The notes under the pieces: generated by a model
What the model was told of the DNA's origin: nothing
What the model saw: only the letters and a program-made list of their open reading frames with translations
Database searches by the model: none
Part shown: piece by piece, positions 1 to 6,326 of the stretch
How positions within the stretch are numbered: the stretch's first letter is position 1
Layout: every line of letters starts with the position of its first letter
Program-made: the position numbers and the translations under genes
Assembly: GCA_017408625.1 (NCBI GenBank)
Contig: JAFQUG010000016.1
Coordinates: 1 to 10,159, forward strand
DNA length: 10,159 bases
DNA from: Clostridia bacterium
GTDB taxonomy: Bacteria > Bacillota_A > Clostridia > Oscillospirales > CAG-272
Direction: 5' to 3'

Positions 1-32
1 AGATGGATGTCCGCACAATGCAAAAGCTTCAT
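1..32 (-). CDS. SbcD/YhaO-like metallophosphoesterase, N-terminal fragment (partial)
   Basis: Only ten complete codons lie inside the window. Read on the minus strand from an ATG at 32-30 they give MKLLHCADIH, followed by a partial codon that fits Leu. This matches the start of the calcineurin-like phosphoesterases of the SbcD/Mre11/YhaO DNA repair exonuclease group, whose first metal-binding motif is D-x-H inside a 'xxHxADxHL' stretch; here Asp8 and His10 would be the ligands. An in-frame TGA at 44-42 rules out an earlier start. A strong AAAGGAG lies at 54-48, a rather long 15 nt from the ATG. The start is 23 nt after the stop of the DUF1015 gene on the same strand, so the two are probably co-transcribed. 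Known for the family: a manganese-dependent nuclease that usually works with an SbcC/Rad50-like ATPase. The identification rests on a short motif and needs sequence from beyond the edge. Confidence 0.6.
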   Translation of the reverse strand, partial: MKLLHCADIH

Positions 33-55
33 AAGGTCTTCTCAAATCTCCTTTC

Positions 56-1315
56 TCAGCGGCTGATTTTTCTTGCCTCCAGGTAATATCTCTTATCCTT
101 TGCATGCCCCATGGAAAAGGTCTTTCTGGGCAGTGCGCCGTCAAAAATGACGGTACGGAACAATTCGTCCTTGTGCATGCCGTCAAACATAAAGCCCAAA
201 GTGTGCTCGGGCTTACAAAGCGTCTTGAGTGCTTTTTCGCCGTGAATGTAGTCGATCTCCACCTCGGGATGAGCGGCAAGATACGCGTCCGCAAAGTCCT
301 GCACCGTACCCACGGTCAGTTGCTTTTCGGGATGCGCAATACAAACCTCTTTGGTATTCTCACCCCAGATAAAGGTCACCTTCTGCGCGTCGGCATTTCC
401 TCGCAGTCCCGTCGCGTACGCTTCAAATTCACCGATCACAGCCTCGGGCTCTACGCCAAACATGATGCGGTAGATCGGCTCGAAATGCAAGGATTCGTCG
501 TGCAGATTAACCACCTCGCAAAGCGCGTAGCGCGCGGGGTGTGTAAGTGCCTCGTCGCCAAGCTTTTGCTTGAGCTCCTCATAGCAAGCCTTGGCAGTGG
601 CCAGCGAGTGATTGCCGTCGCCCACTGCGAACAATAAGGGCGCAAGCCCTTCTTTGCCATATCTTGCCTGCATCTGCTCCTCTGTCACAAGCTGTTGCAA
701 GGCCTTTTGAATACTTTCGCAACGCTCCGAGGGGATGCGGAAGCCGCGGATCTCACCTCCACCGATCATGAGTCGGAATGCATACGCGGGCTCTTGCTCA
801 CAAAGGCTGTGCGCAAGCGGCATAACGGTATGCGCGGGGTCGTCGATCAGAAGCATGACGTGCGGCAGCTCTAAGCACGCATTGCGGCGCACCTGCACGC
901 GTGGCGGAATTCTCTCCAGCACCGTGCCCTCGGTAGCGCGGATCAGTGTCTCCGCGCCCTTATGATAGTCATATTCCTCCAAGTCGATGACACCGATCAG
1001 GCCCTGTCTGATCGAGCTGTCCGATTGCTGACGGCGCACGTAGATCATGCAGTCCTTATGCTCGTGCAATACCTCGGCAAGGCACTGTTCCATGGCAGCA
1101 TTGATGCGCGGAATGCGCTCTGCCTGCTCACTAAGATATACCTCGGGCAGGATCATGTGGAGCGTGGAGGGCTTGTTGCCAACCTTCCCTGCAACCGCCT
1201 CCCAATATTCGGGCTCACTGGTAAACTGATCGCAAGCCACCACCGCCCACAGGTAAGCCTCGTGCTCAGAAAAATCGGGCAACAGGATATCAGCCGGAAA
1301 AAAACTGTATTTCAT
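56..1315 (-). CDS. DUF1015 family protein
   Basis: This 419-residue soluble protein belongs to the DUF1015 family (Pfam PF06245), whose biochemical function is not established. It is full length for the family, which is around 400-450 residues. Recognisable blocks are the N-terminal P-x-D-I-x-x-P region, the central VGDGNHSLATAK motif starting at Val231 (family pattern DG-N/H-H), and the C-terminal LPRKTFSMGHAKDKRYYLEARKI block. There is no signal peptide or membrane segment, so it is probably cytoplasmic. The ATG at 1315-1313 has a GAGG ribosome binding site 7 nt upstream (1326-1323) and a sigma-A-type promoter beyond it. In many Clostridia, relatives sit near serine biosynthesis genes (serA/serC); none is visible here. 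The next gene on the same strand starts 23 nt later and looks like an SbcD-type nuclease. Family assignment is firm; function is unknown. Confidence 0.9.
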   Translation of the reverse strand: MKYSFFPADILLPDFSEHEAYLWAVVACDQFTSEPEYWEAVAGKVGNKPSTLHMILPEVYLSEQAERIPRINAAMEQCLAEVLHEHKDCMIYVRRQQSDSSIRQGLIGVIDLEEYDYHKGAETLIRATEGTVLERIPPRVQVRRNACLELPHVMLLIDDPAHTVMPLAHSLCEQEPAYAFRLMIGGGEIRGFRIPSERCESIQKALQQLVTEEQMQARYGKEGLAPLLFAVGDGNHSLATAKACYEELKQKLGDEALTHPARYALCEVVNLHDESLHFEPIYRIMFGVEPEAVIGEFEAYATGLRGNADAQKVTFIWGENTKEVCIAHPEKQLTVGTVQDFADAYLAAHPEVEIDYIHGEKALKTLCKPEHTLGFMFDGMHKDELFRTVIFDGALPRKTFSMGHAKDKRYYLEARKISR

Positions 1316-1346
1316 ATACGTACCTCACACATAGATTTCTACTATT

Positions 1347-1375
1347 ATTTTAACTCATTTTTCGCCATAAATCAA
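1347..1375 (-). promoter_or_regulatory. Putative sigma-A promoter for the DUF1015 gene
   Basis: On the minus strand, TTGATT (1375-1370) is followed by a 17-bp spacer and TAAAAT (1352-1347). Predicted transcription would start about 25-30 nt before the DUF1015 ATG. The spacing is ideal and the boxes are close to consensus, but this is a motif call only. Confidence 0.55.
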
Positions 1376-1414
1376 GCAGTGTGGAAAATGTTTACATTCA
1401 GAGGCGCATTTTCC

Positions 1415-1443
1415 TTGTATTTGACCGATTTTCGTGATATAAT
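1415..1443 (+). promoter_or_regulatory. Putative extended -10 promoter for the ABC exporter gene
   Basis: TTGTAT (1415-1420), a 17-bp spacer and a perfect TATAAT (1438-1443) preceded by TG one base upstream (1435-1436), giving an extended -10 element. Predicted start is near 1450, leaving a leader of about 26 nt with an AGGAAG ribosome binding site at 1461-1466. A competing TTGACC at 1421-1426 is too close to the -10 (11 bp) to be the -35. Confidence 0.7.
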
Positions 1444-1475
1444 GATCATAATCTCAAAAAAGGAAGTAAACGCGT

Positions 1476-3566
1476 ATGATGGGTCCCCCTCCCGGCATGT
1501 TCCCGGGCGACAAGCGCAAAAGCGCAGTGCCAAAGCCGACCTCAATCCGGCAAGTCCCCTCTTACCTGACCACTCTGATCCTTGGCTTCTTTGGCAGGCT
1601 TTTTTACATATTCGGCATCGTTTGGAAAACCGCTCCCTGGATCATGCTGGCCATGTCCGCCATCGCACTTTTGCAGGGCGTACTCCCCATTCTCAGCCTG
1701 CACGTTTCCGGTGCGGTGCTCAACGCACTGCAAAGTGCATACACCCTTGCCACCACGGGTGCAGAGCTCTCCGGCTTTTGGCAGGTACTGCCCTGGCAAG
1801 CCATTATCACAGTGGTGGAGGGTAGCAGTGACGTTGCGCTTTTGGCGTCGTTGGTTCTTTCCTTCGTGCTGCTTTCATTTGTGCTGCGTGTCATCTCCTC
1901 GGTCATCTCGCTGATCAACAACGCCGTGACCCGCATCGGCGGCGAGCTGGTGGTCAAGCAGATCAAGATCATGATCATGGAAAAGGCCAAGGAGCTGGAC
2001 CTTGCCTCCTTTGATCTGCCCGAGTTTTACGAAAAGCTGGAAAACGCCAACCGCGAGGCAGGCCACAGACCCATTCAGATCCTGTCCTCCACCTTCTCGG
2101 TCATCACCACAGTCATACAGCTGATCTCGTATATCATCACGCTGGTCATCATTCCCGATATGTGGATCGCTGCACTTGTCATGTCGCTTCTGGCCATTCC
2201 TACCGCCATCGTCAATTTCTATTACAGACGCAAAAACTTTGATTATATTCGTCGCCGCTCCAAGGATCGCAGGCAGATGAATTACTACTCCGATCTCATG
2301 GTCAACAAGGATCTGGTCAAGGAGGTGCGCCTGTTCCACCTGTCCGACACCTTTATCGGCCGCTACCGCACCACCTTTGACAAGTATTTCGCAGGACTGC
2401 GCAGTCTGATCTGGCGTGAAAATATCGGGTATCTGATCATCAACGTCATCACTAACGCAGCGTATCTCGTGTTCTTTGCGCTGATCGCTTACCGCGTGTT
2501 CCTTGGACAGATGATGATCGGTGACTACTCCCTTTACACCAATTCGCTCATGTCGGTCAGCGCGTGCATCTCCTCGCTGATCACCATCTCGGCGCACATC
2601 TACGAGGGCACGCTGTTTATTGACAACCTGATCGCGTTTATCAAGGAAAAGCAGACTGTCGTTCCCGTGCTGCCCGAGCCGACCGAGAAAGATCCGCATC
2701 CCGCCCCTGCACGCATCAATCACGGCGGTGCGCACACCATTGTATTCGAGCACGTCAGCTTTTGCTACCCCGGCTCAGACCGCCGCGTGCTGGATGACGT
2801 TTGCGTTACCATCCGCCCCGGGGAGACGCTGGTGCTGGTTGGTCTGAACGGTGCCGGAAAAACCACGCTGATCAAGCTTCTGACCCGCCTTTACGACCCT
2901 ACCGAGGGCAGAATCTTACTGGACGGCAGGGATCTGCGTGAATACGACGTAGAGGATCTTTACAAAATGTTCGGCATCATTTTCCAGGACTTCGGCAAAT
3001 ACGCGGTCAGTGTCTCGGAGAATATTTCGTTCGGCGACGTTTACAGAATTCCCGACGCGCAAAAGATCCGTGAAGCTGCCGTAAAATCCAACGCGGACGA
3101 GTACATCTCCAAGCTCAAGGGCGGCTACGATACTGCGCTGATGCGCTATTTTGAGCCGGACGGTACAGAGCTCTCGATCGGTCAGTGGCAAAAGCTTGCG
3201 ATCGCCCGCGCCTTTTACAGTACCTCGGACGTGCTGATCCTGGACGAGCCCACCGCCTCGCTTGACCCCATGGCCGAGCAGGAGATCTTCAATCAGTTCG
3301 ACCGCCTGCGCGCGGACAAGACTACCATCTTTGTCTCGCACCGCCTGTCCAGCGCAACCGTGGCCTCCAAGATCTTAGTCATGGAATACGGCCGCGTGAT
3401 CGAAGAGGGCGACCACCGCGCACTTATGGACAAAAAAGGCCGCTATTATGAGTTATTCTCCACACAGGCCAAGCGTTATCTTGCCGAAAAGGATACAGTG
3501 AGTGAGCCGCACGAGCCGCCTCAAGGCCCAAGACCGCCCCGTTTTGCGCACAAAGAGGATGATTGA
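1476..3566 (+). CDS. ABC exporter half-transporter (fused permease and ATPase), NisT-like
   Basis: A 696-residue fused membrane and ATPase protein that should work as a homodimer or pair with another half-transporter to export a substrate using ATP. Hydrophobic stretches at roughly residues 30-80, 118-150, 205-250 and 320-385 form the type I exporter membrane domain. The nucleotide-binding domain follows: Walker A GLNGAGKTT (456-464, Lys462), Q-loop Gln504, signature LSIGQWQ (566-572), Walker B VLILDEP (586-592), and H-loop His622. The signature reads LSIGQ rather than LSGGQ. The LSxGQWQ form and the DLASFDLPEFYEKLENANREAG-like stretch resemble the NisT/lantibiotic exporter branch. There is no N-terminal C39 peptidase domain. 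The N-terminus (MMGPPPGMFPGDKR) and C-terminus are Pro-rich and likely disordered. The ATG has AGGAAG 9 nt upstream; a second ATG follows at once. No peptide precursor, modification enzyme or partner gene is adjacent, so the substrate cannot be inferred. Confidence 0.9.
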   Translation: MMGPPPGMFPGDKRKSAVPKPTSIRQVPSYLTTLILGFFGRLFYIFGIVWKTAPWIMLAMSAIALLQGVLPILSLHVSGAVLNALQSAYTLATTGAELSGFWQVLPWQAIITVVEGSSDVALLASLVLSFVLLSFVLRVISSVISLINNAVTRIGGELVVKQIKIMIMEKAKELDLASFDLPEFYEKLENANREAGHRPIQILSSTFSVITTVIQLISYIITLVIIPDMWIAALVMSLLAIPTAIVNFYYRRKNFDYIRRRSKDRRQMNYYSDLMVNKDLVKEVRLFHLSDTFIGRYRTTFDKYFAGLRSLIWRENIGYLIINVITNAAYLVFFALIAYRVFLGQMMIGDYSLYTNSLMSVSACISSLITISAHIYEGTLFIDNLIAFIKEKQTVVPVLPEPTEKDPHPAPARINHGGAHTIVFEHVSFCYPGSDRRVLDDVCVTIRPGETLVLVGLNGAGKTTLIKLLTRLYDPTEGRILLDGRDLREYDVEDLYKMFGIIFQDFGKYAVSVSENISFGDVYRIPDAQKIREAAVKSNADEYISKLKGGYDTALMRYFEPDGTELSIGQWQKLAIARAFYSTSDVLILDEPTASLDPMAEQEIFNQFDRLRADKTTIFVSHRLSSATVASKILVMEYGRVIEEGDHRALMDKKGRYYELFSTQAKRYLAEKDTVSEPHEPPQGPRPPRFAHKEDD

Positions 3567-3610
3567 CCCAAGAATTCTCCCCTGTACGACAAAAACCTTT
3601 GCCAAGGCAC

Positions 3611-3639
3611 TTGACACAGAGCTAATTTATACATATAAT
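3611..3639 (+). promoter_or_regulatory. Consensus sigma-A promoter for aspartokinase
   Basis: Exact TTGACA (3611-3616), 17-bp spacer, exact TATAAT (3634-3639). This is a perfect housekeeping promoter. Predicted start is 3645-3647, which is at the base of the hairpin listed next. The promoter lies only 45 nt after the stop of the ABC exporter gene, with no terminator between. Confidence 0.85.
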
Positions 3640-3643
3640 ATTA

Positions 3644-3680
3644 GGGCAGACGCTTTTGCGCCTGCCCCCTTATTTTTATT
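3644..3680 (+). terminator. Hairpin plus T-rich tail at the aspartokinase transcription start
   Basis: Arms GGGCAGACGC (3644-3653) and GCGCCTGCCC (3658-3667) pair over ten positions with one A-C mismatch and a TTTT loop, followed by a T-rich stretch to 3680. By structure it can serve as the intrinsic terminator of the upstream ABC exporter, which has no other visible terminator. It lies downstream of the aspartokinase promoter, so the same bases would form the extreme 5' end of the aspartokinase mRNA. It may therefore be a terminator, a 5' stabilising stem-loop, or both. Confidence 0.55.
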
Positions 3681-3682
3681 TC

Positions 3683-3687
3683 AGGAG
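3683..3687 (+). promoter_or_regulatory. Ribosome binding site that fixes the aspartokinase start
   Basis: AGGAG, 7 nt before the ATG at 3695. A longer reading from TTG at 3656 would put 13 extra residues over this site and the upstream hairpin, so the ATG at 3695 is preferred. Confidence 0.85.
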
Positions 3688-3694
3688 TTATCCC

Positions 3695-5020
3695 ATGTCT
3701 ATCAAAGTTGTCAAATTCGGCGGCTCTTCCTTAGCAGACGCCGAGCACTTCAAAAAGGTCGCTGCCATCGTCAAGGCAGATCCCGCACGCAGATACGTTG
3801 TCCCCTCCGCTCCCGGCAAGCGTTTTTCCGATGACGTCAAGGTCACGGACATGCTTTATACCTGCTATCAGATGATCAGAGAGAAAAAGAGCATGCAGGA
3901 GGTGGATGCTTACTATGCGAACATCACCGAGCGCTACAACAGCATCATCCGTGAGCTGGGTCTGGATTTCGACCTTTCGGGTGAATTTGAATATATCAAG
4001 AACGCTATGCTGCACCGTCCCGGCAGAGATTTCGTTGCAAGCCGCGGCGAATACCTTTCCGGTCTGATCCTTGCAAAGTATCTCGGATTCCCCTTCATTG
4101 ACGCCGAAAACGTCATCTTTTTCAAGGAAAACGGTACCTTTGATCAGGAGAAAACCGACCGCGTGCTTTCCGCAGAGCTGGCGCACTACCGCCATGCCGT
4201 CATTCCCGGATTTTACGGCTGCGCTGCAAACGGTACGGTCAAGACCTTCTCGCGCGGCGGCTCGGATATCACCGGCTCGATCGTAGCACGCGCCGCGGGC
4301 GCAACGCTTTACGAAAACTGGACCGATGTTTCGGGCTTTCTGATGACAGACCCCCGCATCGTCAAAAATCCCTGCACCATCGATACCATTACCTACCGCG
4401 AGCTGCGTGAGCTTTCTTACATGGGCGCAACCGTGCTGCATGAGGATGCCGTATTCCCCGTTCGTTCTGCGGGCATTCCCATCAATATCCGCAACACCAA
4501 CCGTCCCGAGGATCGCGGTACCATGATCGTGGCTTCCACCACGCACTATGACAGTGAGCGCGTTATCACGGGCATTGCGGGCAAAAAGGAATTCTCGGTT
4601 ATCAACATTGAAAAGGATATGATGAACGCCGAAATCGGCTTTGGACGCAAGGTGCTGGAGATCTTAGAGGAAAACGGCATTTCGTTTGAGCATCTGCCCT
4701 CCGGTATTGACACTATGTCGGTGGTTACCTCGACCGCATCCCTGGAAGGCAAGCGTGAGAGAATTCTGCAGGCGATCTGCCGCACTGTCTCTCCCGACAG
4801 CGTGACCATTGAGGACGATATGGCGCTGGTTGCAGTCGTGGGCCGTGGTATGGTCAAGGCCAAGGGTACTGCTGCGCGCGTATTTGACGCGCTGGCATCC
4901 AAGGGCATCAACATCCGTATGATCGACCAGGGCTCCTCCGAGCTCAACATCATCGTAGGCGTTGCCGACGACGAATATATCCCCGCCGTTCAGGCCATCT
5001 ACGAGGAATTCGTGCATTGA
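3695..5020 (+). CDS. Aspartate kinase (aspartokinase III/YclM type)
   Basis: This 441-residue enzyme phosphorylates L-aspartate with ATP, the first step towards lysine, threonine, methionine and diaminopimelate. The amino acid kinase domain starts with KFGGSS (residues 7-12) and carries KVTD (49-52) and FSRGGSDITG (185-194), a catalytic and nucleotide-binding signature. Two C-terminal ACT regulatory domains follow, roughly 305-375 and 377-441, including VVGRGM near 381-386 and the NIRMIDQGSSELNI block. The pattern across its length (SAPGK, RELSYMGATVLHEDAV, INIRNTN, IGFGRKVLEILEENG, FEHLPSGID) fits Bacillus YclM/ThrD rather than the DapG or LysC alpha/beta type. Residue 37 is Pro in YVVPSAPG, where Val is usual. 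It stands alone between its own promoter and a strong terminator. There is no room for a lysine riboswitch or T-box, so control is probably allosteric through the ACT domains. Confidence 0.95.
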   Translation: MSIKVVKFGGSSLADAEHFKKVAAIVKADPARRYVVPSAPGKRFSDDVKVTDMLYTCYQMIREKKSMQEVDAYYANITERYNSIIRELGLDFDLSGEFEYIKNAMLHRPGRDFVASRGEYLSGLILAKYLGFPFIDAENVIFFKENGTFDQEKTDRVLSAELAHYRHAVIPGFYGCAANGTVKTFSRGGSDITGSIVARAAGATLYENWTDVSGFLMTDPRIVKNPCTIDTITYRELRELSYMGATVLHEDAVFPVRSAGIPINIRNTNRPEDRGTMIVASTTHYDSERVITGIAGKKEFSVINIEKDMMNAEIGFGRKVLEILEENGISFEHLPSGIDTMSVVTSTASLEGKRERILQAICRTVSPDSVTIEDDMALVAVVGRGMVKAKGTAARVFDALASKGINIRMIDQGSSELNIIVGVADDEYIPAVQAIYEEFVH

Positions 5021-5029
5021 TCTGATCGC

Positions 5030-5070
5030 AAGAATAAAGGCGTTGTGCTTTGCACAACGCCTTTATTCTT
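5030..5070. terminator. Bidirectional intrinsic terminator between convergent genes
   Basis: A perfect 19-bp stem (5030-5048 with 5052-5070) and a 3-nt TTT loop. The A/T-rich outer part of the stem supplies U-tract-like sequence in both directions (CTTTATTCTTTGTT on the plus side, TTTATTCTTG on the minus side). It lies 9 nt after the aspartokinase stop and 12 nt after the stop of the convergent lipoprotein gene, so it can end both transcripts. Confidence 0.9.
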
Positions 5071-5082
5071 TGTTCTGATTGA

Positions 5083-6195
5083 TCAGCCCTGAGCTGCAAT
5101 ATACTCTTCGTAGGTCCAGCTACGGAAGTTAACCGGCTCATAAACAGCTTCGGGATCTGTGTAATCGATGAAGTAAATACCCTTAAAGGTATTGCCTGTT
5201 TCATCAAAATCATCAATGTTATCAACCCAGGTGTTCGCATTGTAGAATACGCTGACAAACTTTCTGGGCATATCAGCGGTGTAGGAATCGGACTGGCAGT
5301 AGGAGAAGGTCATCTCAACGTTCTCAACGTGGCAGTTGGTAAAGCAATCCGCAGTCACGCCGCCGGTTGCATCGTAGCCAACAAAGCCTGCAAGATTATG
5401 GAAGCCGGACATCTTGCCTTCCTTAACCGTGCAATCGATGAATTCCATTGTGCCTGAAAATACGCCGCCGACAAAGCCTGCTACGCGGAACGCGATGGGA
5501 TGTCCACCGTTTTCGGGATCCTGATTATTATAATCCAACCAGCCATTCAGATTGAAGTTGGAAACGTGGCAGTTTTCAAAGGTCAGCCATGCGTTGCCGT
5601 ATACGTTACCGACAAATACGCCGACGTGACGCTCCCATGCGGTAATGTTAACGGCATCAAAATTCAGATTCTTAAAGGTCAGATCATACTCGGCGTTCTG
5701 GATAAAACCAAAGCCGTAGGGGAAGTTATGCATGATATCGGGAATGGACTCGTCCGTACCTTCAATGGTCAGGTTCTTGATGGTGTGACCGTTGCCCTCA
5801 AAGGTCACGCAATCCAGGTATGCACCGTCGATCGGGATCCAGTTGTGGCCTGCAAGGTCAATGTCAGCAATAAAGTTTACGGTAACCTCGTAGTACTCTG
5901 TACCCTCGACGTGAATGGTGTTTGCCCAAGCGATCAGGTCCTCAGCGCTTGCAATATTGATCGCGCCTTCAATGGGCTGATCGGCAACGGCCTCGGTGGT
6001 CTCCTCGGGCACAGATTCGGTTTCGGTCTCAGTCTCTGCCTCGGTCGTCTCCTGTGTGGTAGCCTCGGGGGCAGGAGCCTCGGTCTCTGCATCGGTGGTC
6101 GTTGCAGGATCCTTTTCATTGTCGCACGCCACCATAGCAGCAAGAAGCGACAGACAAAGCACCAGTGCCAGAATCAGGGAAAGCTGTCTTTTCAT
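5083..6195 (-). CDS. Surface lipoprotein with acidic Thr/Glu linker and beta-helix/GLUG-like domain
   Basis: A 370-residue predicted lipoprotein. A basic MKRQ start and a hydrophobic segment end in LAAMVAC, giving lipidated Cys24; the lipobox (Met at -3) is slightly atypical. Residues 25-73 are low complexity, rich in Thr, Glu, Ala and Pro, with no Lys or Arg after Lys28, which suggests an extended acidic spacer through the cell wall. The rest matches secreted right-handed beta-helix proteins with GLUG-type repeats: INIASAEDLIAWAN, then DIDLAGHNWIPIDG, then FEGNGHTIKNLTIEG (residues 79-145), then further turns with xFENCHVxN-type and GGVFSGTMEFIDCTV-type strands. Such proteins are displayed on the surface and often contact polysaccharides, but no catalytic residues can be assigned. 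AGGAGG lies 5 nt upstream of the ATG. It is monocistronic, with its own promoter and a shared terminator. Localisation is sure; function is unknown. Confidence 0.85.
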   Translation of the reverse strand: MKRQLSLILALVLCLSLLAAMVACDNEKDPATTTDAETEAPAPEATTQETTEAETETETESVPEETTEAVADQPIEGAINIASAEDLIAWANTIHVEGTEYYEVTVNFIADIDLAGHNWIPIDGAYLDCVTFEGNGHTIKNLTIEGTDESIPDIMHNFPYGFGFIQNAEYDLTFKNLNFDAVNITAWERHVGVFVGNVYGNAWLTFENCHVSNFNLNGWLDYNNQDPENGGHPIAFRVAGFVGGVFSGTMEFIDCTVKEGKMSGFHNLAGFVGYDATGGVTADCFTNCHVENVEMTFSYCQSDSYTADMPRKFVSVFYNANTWVDNIDDFDETGNTFKGIYFIDYTDPEAVYEPVNFRSWTYEEYIAAQG

Positions 6196-6232
6196 AAGTT
6201 CCTCCTAAAATGTTATTGGGATCACTATTCTC

Positions 6233-6261
6233 ATCATATCACAATCAGACTTTTTTGTCAA
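6233..6261 (-). promoter_or_regulatory. Sigma-A promoter for the beta-helix lipoprotein
   Basis: On the minus strand, exact TTGACA (6261-6256), 17-bp spacer and TATGAT (6238-6233). Predicted start near 6226, leaving a leader of about 30 nt with an AGGAGG ribosome binding site. Its -35 box is only 8 bp from the -35 of the divergent deoC promoter. Confidence 0.8.
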
Positions 6262-6269
6262 TAACAAAC

Positions 6270-6298
6270 TTGACAGATAAAGCACAATATGCTATACT
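6270..6298 (+). promoter_or_regulatory. Sigma-A promoter for deoC
   Basis: Exact TTGACA (6270-6275), 17-bp spacer and TATACT (6293-6298). Predicted start near 6305 leaves a leader of only about 22 nt before the deoC ATG, with AAGGAG at 6315-6320. There is no obvious operator, cre site or leader structure. Confidence 0.8.
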
Positions 6299-6326
6299 GA
6301 AATCAATAAAATATAAGGAGATTGCC

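Noticed and set aside
1875..2753. A 292-codon minus-strand open frame inside the ABC exporter gene
   Set aside because: The composition is full of Asp, Gly and His, typical of antisense shadow of membrane-domain codons, and the exporter's motifs are intact on the plus strand.
3656..3694. A 13-residue N-terminal extension of aspartokinase from TTG
   Set aside because: It would start inside the hairpin and cover the AGGAG site; the ATG at 3695 gives the family's normal IKVVKFGGSS start.
3567..3694. A lysine riboswitch or T-box leader before aspartokinase
   Set aside because: The spacer is 128 nt and the predicted leader about 50 nt, with one simple hairpin; neither element fits and no T-box sequence is present.
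5500..6264. A 254-codon plus-strand open frame opposite the beta-helix lipoprotein
   Set aside because: The minus-strand lipoprotein has a signal sequence, lipobox, ribosome binding site and promoter. The plus frame is Gly/Val-rich shadow sequence and would run into the deoC promoter.
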